Assembly (NCBI GenBank): GCA_037447655.1
Contig: JBBHKE010003283.1
Coordinates: 342,039 to 406,038, forward strand
Direction: 5' to 3'
Length of the DNA: 64,000 bases
Source of the DNA: Zygnema cylindricum
Lineage: Eukaryota; Streptophyta; Zygnematophyceae; Zygnematales; Zygnemataceae
Shown here: piece by piece, positions 58,361 to 64,000 of the stretch
Layout of the letters: each line of letters starts with the position of its first letter
How positions within the stretch are numbered: position 1 is the first letter of the stretch
Translations under genes and position numbers: made by a program
Notes under the pieces: model-generated
Database searches by the model: none
Seen by the model: only the letters and a program-made list of their open reading frames with translations
Told to the model about the DNA's origin: nothing

Positions 58361-60405
58361 GTCGACGTCACGACGCATTGTGTCGACGTCACGCCACATT
58401 GTGTCGACGTCACGCCGCATTGTGTCGACGTCACGCCGCATTGTGTCGACGTCACGCCGCATTGTGTCGACGTCACGCCACATTGTGTCGACGTCACGAC
58501 GCATTGTGTCGACGTCACGACGCATTGTGTCGACGTCACGACGCATTGTGTCGACGTCACGCCACATTGTGTCGACGTCACGACGCATTGTGTCGACGTC
58601 ACGCCACATTGTGTCGACGTCACGACGCATTGTGTCGACGTCACGCCACATTGTGTCGACGTCACGCCGCATTGTGTCGACGTCACGCCGCATTGTGTCG
58701 ACGTCACGCCGCATTGTGTCGACGTCACGCCACATTGTGTCGACGTCACGACGCATTGTGTCGACGTCACGACGCATTGTGTCGACGTCACGCCACATTG
58801 TGTCGACGTCACGATGCATTGTGTCGACGTCACGCCACATTGTGTCGACGTCACGACGCATTGTGTCGACGTCACGCCACATTGTGTCGACGTCACGACG
58901 CATTGTGTCGACGTCACGCCACATTGTGTCGACGTCACGCCGCATTGTGTCGACGTCACGCCGCATTGTGTCGACGTCACGCCGCATTGTGTCGACGTCA
59001 CGCCACATTGTGTCGACGTCACGACGCATTGTGTCGACGTCACGCCACATTGTGTCGACGTCACGACGCATTGTGTCGACGTCACGCCACATTGTGTCGA
59101 CGTCACGCCGCATTGTGTCGACGTCACGCCGCATTGTGTCGACGTCACGCCGCATTGTGTCGACGTCACGCCGCATTGTGTCGACGTCACGCCGCATTGT
59201 GTCGACGTCACGCCATATTGTGTCGACGTCACGCCACATTGTGTCGACGTCAGGCCACGTTGTGTCGACGTAAGGCCACGTTGTGTCGACGTCAGGCCAC
59301 GTTGTGTCGACGTCACGCCACATTGTGTCGACGTCACGCCACATTGTGTCGACGTCACGCCACATTGTGTCGACGTCACGCCACATTGTGTCGACGTCAC
59401 GCCACATTGTGTCGACGTCACGCCACATTGTGTCGACGTCACGCCACATTGTGTCGACGTCACGCCATATTGTGTCGACGTCACGCCACATTGTGTCGAC
59501 GTCACGCCACATTGTGTCGACGTCAAGCCACGTTGTGTCGACGTCAGGCCACGTTGTGTCGACGTCACGCCACGTTGTGTCGACGTCACGCCACGTTGTG
59601 TCGACGTCACGCCACATTGTGTCGACGTCACGACGCATTGTGTCGACGTCACGCCACATTGTGTCGACGTCACGACGCATTGTGTCGACGTCACGACGCA
59701 TTGTGTCGACGTCACGACGCATTGTGTCGACGTCACGCCACATTGTGTCGACGTCACGACGCATTGTGTCGACGTCACGCCGCATTGTGTCGACGTCACG
59801 CCGCATTGTGTCGACGTCACGCCGCATTGTGTCGACGTCACGCCGCATTGTGTCGACGTCACGCCGCATTGTGTCGACGTCACGCCATATTGTGTCGACG
59901 TCACGCCACATTGTGTCGACGTCAGGCCACGTTGTGTCGACGTCAGGCCACGTTGTGTCGACGTCAGGCCACGTTGTGTCGACGTCAGGCCACGTTGTGT
60001 CGACGTCACGCCACATTGTGTCGACGTCACGCCACATTGTGTCGACGTCACGCCACATTGTGTCGACGTCACGCCACATTGTGTCGACGTCACGCCACAT
60101 TGTGTCGACGTCACGCCACATTGTGTCGACGTCACGCCACATTGTGTCGACGTCACGCCATATTGTGTCGACGTCACGCCACATTGTGTCGACGTCACGC
60201 CACATTGTGTCGACGTCAAGCCACGTTGTGTCGACGTCAGGCCACGTTGTGTCGACGTCACGCCACGTTGTGTCGACGTCACGCCACGTTGTGTCGACGT
60301 CACGCCACATTGTGTCGACGTCACGCCACATTGTGTCGACGTCACGCCACATTGTGTCGACGTCACGCCACATTGTGTCGACGTCACGCCACATTGTGTT
60401 GACGT
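58361..60405. repeat. Satellite: about 97 tandem copies of a 21-bp unit
   Basis: The unit is CATTGTGTCGACGTCACGCCA with single-base variants (GACG, GCCG, GCCA, AGGCCACG). It is tandem without spacers, so it is not a CRISPR array. Each unit holds GTCGAC, GACGTC and a TGACG box on the minus strand, plus three or four CpG. A block starting at the gccatatt variant at 59,211 recurs at 59,883, 672 bp or 32 units away, showing a higher-order repeat. All frames with no stop in one unit stay open over the whole array; the 587-717-codon frames on both strands are by-products. Confidence 0.97.
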
Positions 60406-61140
60406 GGAGGTATTGCAGATGTTTAGGGTTTGTGACATTGTGACGTCACGTGCGTCACGCTCAACTATGACAGCGCCCACGTCACAACTTCTAAAACTTT
60501 CCGCCATGATTTCCCGATTGTTGTTTTTTGTCTCTTCCTACTCTACTTGTTATCAAAATACGCTCAAAGATAGTTAGAAGAAATCGTTTTCATAGATGTT
60601 TCATTTGATACTATTATAGACATTTTTCGTTGCAAAAATTGTGAGATAGACGCGGTAGTGGGAGAGGGAGAGGGAGAGAGGCGCTTTCACAAACTTCGCT
60701 TTTGCGAAATGGCGTCAGTTGGTCGAGACCCCTCCACTTCCTCTGTACGGAAAAAGGTGCACGGAAAAAAGTACGTACAGGCTGTAAACGTGCATTGGGT
60801 TTTTTTTTTTAGGAAAATCTTATCAAATACCTCCGACCCGTGCGAAATCATATGCATATTCGCCCACGTCATGGAACTATATTTAAAGTCACCTCGCGAG
60901 GTGATTTTATATTAAGTTTGAAGATGATCTGGAAGGACGCGAAAGTGGGTCGAAACTCGCTAAAGGATATACTGTATCGCGATAGACGACAAACTGCCGT
61001 GCAACTAACGTTTTAATAGAACGCAACTTGTACGGTGGTAATTTGAATTTTTTGGTACGGCAGCAGATTTTTTCCTTTTTTTCCAAGTTATAAAGGAAAA
61101 CGACAGAAAATAACTGTAACTTTAGCACATGGGAAAGTGC
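60406..61140 (+). repeat. Dispersed element copy directly right of the satellite
   Basis: 60,410-60,600 matches 7,600-7,850 in reverse. 60,605-61,140 matches 57,340-57,870, including the palindrome core TCACCTCGCGAGGTGA (60,890-60,905) and the end acatgggaaagtgcc. Frame 60,658-60,915 (85 codons) corresponds to the 57,444 frame. Two copies with similar frames suggest a former coding region, but nothing identifies it. Confidence 0.65.
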
Positions 61141-61629
61141 CTTTACGAAGGATGTTGTAGTGTTGAAATTGGAGCAGTCGTACGGAAAAATATGTACGGA
61201 GAATCGTCACTAAAAAACAATCTTCAGTACAAAACACATTTTTTCTCCCTAAGTGCCTTAGTTACGGTTCCATGGAAATACGCGTTAAGCGTTTTTTATG
61301 AAATGAATCGTACTCCATTACTGTGGCATTTAAAGGACAAATTGTACCATTTGAGCGTAAATTGTACTTTTTTAGCGTACGTAAATTCGTACGTACGTTT
61401 ACTCTTTAAATGTACGGATTGTGCAATGTACTCCCCAAAACGAGGGTAAAAAATCGGCGACAGTCCACACGTGCGAAGAGGAAAGATCGGTCCTTGACGT
61501 CATCTGTTGTGACAGCATGACCGTGCTGTCCGTACTTTATCTAGACCTGCATCGTACGGCATTCTAAAACGTAATGGATAACGGCCACATATACAAAGAA
61601 CATTAGCGGTCGTCACTTCCCCACCAAAC
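61141..61629. other. Spacer with many gtacg motifs, nothing recognised
   Basis: GTACG and CGTAC recur about ten times (for example cgtacgtaaattcgtacgtac near 61,376-61,396). The frame at 61,129-61,449 is open, but no domain is seen. Confidence 0.4.
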
Positions 61630-62613
61630 TACACAGTGAATTGCTATTAGTGTTAGTATTTTTTTCGCCACTTAAAACATATTTATTCCGTACACACTTG
61701 TCGGATTGCGGAACTGATGACTGCGATTGAAAGGTAACATTCTCAGGGTGGAATTCCATTAGACGAAAAGTGTGATTCGTTACTAGACGCCGTACAAGCT
61801 CGTACATATTCGTAACACGCCGTACCTTAAATTTATTTTTGTCAAACGAAATATCGTTACTGGAAAGCTGTTGGGAAGCTCCAATGATGTAGGCGTAATT
61901 CCTGGCCGTTGGATATGCCACTTTTTCAGATCCGCGAAGCAATCGCGCACATCATCCAGTGTGACGATACTCTCCTCGCGCAGGAGAGTTGTACGATACT
62001 AGACGTGTACCATTGGTACACGTGAAAAAGCAAAAAAACATTCGCTTTGAACAAGCGATCACAGGTCTACACGTCGTATAGGCCATGTGCCTGCGTCGTA
62101 CCGTCCATGTGCCGCCTGCCACGCTGGATGCAGGTGAGCCGAAAATATTTTCGCACGCTCCGTCTGACATCCACCGACATTCAAAGTTTGCCGCGACCTT
62201 CAAAGTTTGCCGCGTCGTTTTGCCATTCCGTTTCGAAATTTTCATTTCCGTTTTCAAAATCAAAAATCTTATCGCAAACTTTACGTACAAATCATTAACT
62301 ACCTCTGGTCGTACAGATATTTCATTCTGACTTTCAGTTTGAAGATTTTCTTTAAGATTTTCAAATCTGGACTCTAACCTACGTGGCGCCAATCATAATT
62401 GAGGAAGGTTTGTTACTGGCCCGACAAAATGGAATAGTCTTCCAGTAAACGCTGCTAGTAGAATTTTCCGTACACTTACTGGGACCGCCTAATGGAATTC
62501 CACCCTCAGCTTCCGATTGGCAGTCTCAAATTGAAAATCGGACAATTGTGTACGGTGAAAATATGTTTTAAGTGGGGAAAATATTATTAACACTAATAGC
62601 GATACATGGTGTA
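61630..62613. mobile_element. MITE interrupted by a Harbinger-like element
   Basis: Ends are TACACAGTGAATTGCTATTAG and CTAATAGCGATACATGGTGTA. Without the nested 760 bp and one 3-bp target copy the element is 221 bp, exactly the length of its sibling at 63,402-63,622. Confidence 0.85.
61746..62505. mobile_element. Harbinger-like MITE, 760 bp, nested, TSD TCA
   Basis: Perfect 17-bp inverted termini GGGTGGAATTCCATTAG and CTAATGGAATTCCACCC, flanked by TCA on both sides (61,743-61,745; 62,506-62,508). GG-rich ends with a 3-bp target duplication of T-N-A type point to the PIF/Harbinger superfamily. No transposase, so non-autonomous. A split, older relative is at 28,632-32,343. Confidence 0.85.
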
Positions 62614-62864
62614 GTGTTGACATTTTTTTTCGCCACTTAAAACTTCTTTTACCCGTACACATTTTTCCAATTTTCACACGGAGACCGCCAACCGAACGGT
62701 TTAAATCATAGTTTATAGTTTAAAAGTAGGCGTTTTATGGTAGGCCTTTGGTCGGCACCTTTGTCGTAAGTTGTGTTACGGGCTTTCCATGTGATCTTCT
62801 TAGATCGCTACTTTGATCAGCGACCGTCCGATCTTCCGAATCTGACGGTGTAAACATAAATTTT

Positions 62865-63080
62865 TGGTCGGAATGCTTTAATTGGTCCAATATTTGGTCC
62901 GAATGTTTTAATTGGTCCAATGTTTGGTCTGAATGTTTTAATTGGTCCAATATTTGGTCGGAATGTTTTAATTGGTCCAATATTTGGTCCGAATGTTTTA
63001 ATCGGTCCAATATTTGGTCCGAATGTTTTAATCGGTCCAATATTTGGTCCGAATGTTTTAATTGGTCTGAACAGGTCCGA
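62865..63080. repeat. Tandem array of about seven 30-bp units
   Basis: The unit is ttggtccaatatttggtccg followed by aatgttttaa, with few changes. The 10-codon periodic frames on both strands are by-products. Confidence 0.9.
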
Positions 63081-63401
63081 ATACAATATGGGTCTTAAGG
63101 TCATATTGTATGTTTTGTGTACAATAGGCATATTGTATGGGCCTACTTTCACCTACTTTTGAACTATGGTACAAAGTCAAAAATATAGTTTTCAGTTTTC
63201 CGGCACGATAGGTCGCCGCCGAGACCGTTACTACAACCAAAACTGCGGGAACACAAATTCCGTAAATTCTGACGGCTACATTGCCACGTCATCCGTGCTC
63301 TCTTTGTACTCCCGGTTAATAATGTGTACCGTACAGTTGACAATTTCGCATAGCAAGCACATAAAAATCCATAAAACTATATGCAACAGCTTACAGTACA
63401 G

Positions 63402-63622
63402 TACGCCGTGAATCGATATTAGTATTAATGTTTTTATTAGCACTTTAAACATATTTTATCCGTACACACAGGTCGGATTGTGTATCTGACGGTTGCGACT
63501 GATTATAAAGATTCTCAGCTTCCGATCGACGGTCTCAAATAAAAAAATCCGACAAAAATGTACGGAAAAAAATGTTTTAATTGCTAATAAAAACATTAAC
63601 CCTAATAGCGATACACGGTGTA
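63402..63622. mobile_element. MITE, 221 bp, uninterrupted sibling of 61,630-62,613
   Basis: Ends TACGCCGTGAATCGATATTAG and CTAATAGCGATACACGGTGTA. At 63,513-63,522 the sequence tctcagcttc is the empty counterpart of the Harbinger insertion site in the sibling. Confidence 0.85.
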
Positions 63623-63629
63623 TGTACTG

Positions 63630-63832
63630 TACACCGTGAATCGTTATTAGCCTTATGTACTCTATATCGGCACCCCAAAATTTTGACATTGATACCTTAA
63701 ATAGATTAAGTTACACTATTTAAGGACATGGACCATAATCTGCCACGTCTCCTGGCACTAAATTAGAATGAATGATGCTATTTGTTTCTTTGCACTAATA
63801 ATTTCTATACGCTAATAACGATTCAAGGTGTA
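63630..63832. mobile_element. MITE, 203 bp
   Basis: Ends TACACCGTGAATCGTTATTAG and CTAATAACGATTCAAGGTGTA. The inside has ggcaccccaaaattttgac, shared with the next copy. Confidence 0.8.
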
Positions 63833-63835
63833 CTG

Positions 63836-64000
63836 TACACCGCCAATCGCTATTCGAGTATATAACGCTAATTCGGTGCCCCTATATTTTGACCCCAAAA
63901 CCTGAATTAAAATTAGTAACGCTTTAAGGAAGTGGACCATAATCTGCCACGTCTCAGGTACTAAATTAGAATCAATAATGCTAATTGTTTTTTGACGCTT
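63836..64000. mobile_element. MITE, cut by the window end
   Basis: Starts TACACCGCCAATCGCTATTCG, 3 bases (CTG) after the previous copy. The inside matches it (ccataatctgccacgtctc, actaaattagaat). The right end is outside the window. Confidence 0.8.

Noticed and set aside
58361-60405. CRISPR array
   Set aside because: Units are directly tandem with no spacers, and the context is eukaryotic.
58312-60577. Frames of 587-717 codons on both strands through the 21-bp array (repeating CRRHATL, TMWRDVD, TSTQCGV and others)
   Set aside because: 21 bp is a multiple of three, so any frame without a stop in one unit stays open. Several frames on both strands are open at once, and none has start context or a non-repetitive domain.
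62735-63162. Periodic frames (LKHSDQILDQ and related) at the 30-bp tandem array
   Set aside because: By-products of a repeat length divisible by three, open on both strands.

Overview
This is a repeat-rich nuclear segment from a streptophyte plant, either a charophyte alga or an early-diverging land plant. I infer this from spliceosomal introns, an SmF protein of plant type, a leucine-rich-repeat gene built from 72-nt phase-2 exons, teloboxes (AAACCCTA) in front of a housekeeping gene, telomere-like TTAGGG/TTTAGGG stretches in introns, and Ty1/copia-type elements. The species cannot be fixed from sequence alone. Two assembly gaps are present: 10 N at 22,417-22,426 and about 875 N at 51,393-52,267.

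Three host genes can be assembled by joining exons whose splice phases agree. (1) A secreted LRR protein on the plus strand (10,405-14,972; 9 exons, 293 aa), with a signal peptide, an N-cap, LRRs and a Cys-rich C-terminus. (2) A diverged pirin-family protein on the plus strand (35,903-40,342; 4 exons found, last exon not seen). It carries a large hydrophilic insertion, the usual metal-binding motif is lost, and two of its introns are full of degenerate telomere-like repeats in opposite orientations. (3) The spliceosomal core protein SmF on the minus strand (49,138-53,396; 5 exons, 87 aa, complete). A two-exon coding fragment at about 31,656-32,067 may be a captured gene piece.

The rest is mobile DNA. 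1-5,666 is a decayed minus-strand Ty1/copia element with LTRs. 6,060-7,085 is a diverged LTR copy, and 16,101-16,440 and about 19,650-19,790 are further copia relics. 20,390-27,153 is a tandemly rearranged minus-strand LTR element: two gag copies each ended by the same UAG, zinc knuckles, an integrase H2C2 remnant and two 270-bp LTRs. 44,297-47,640 is a decayed non-LTR retrotransposon with a reverse transcriptase, a CCHC motif and a restriction-like endonuclease domain.

From about 49,500 to the right edge (with one copy at 41,976) the DNA is dominated by a MITE family with termini TACACCGTGAATCGCTATTA. Several copies abut with only CTG between them. One copy is interrupted by a 760-bp Harbinger-like element with a TCA duplication, and a same-length uninterrupted sibling lies 0.9 kb away. 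Inside another copy sits a 2-kb satellite of about 97 units of 21 bp, each with CpG-rich GTCGACGTCAC. Unrelated reading frames stay open through it because 21 is a multiple of 3, so these are not genes.
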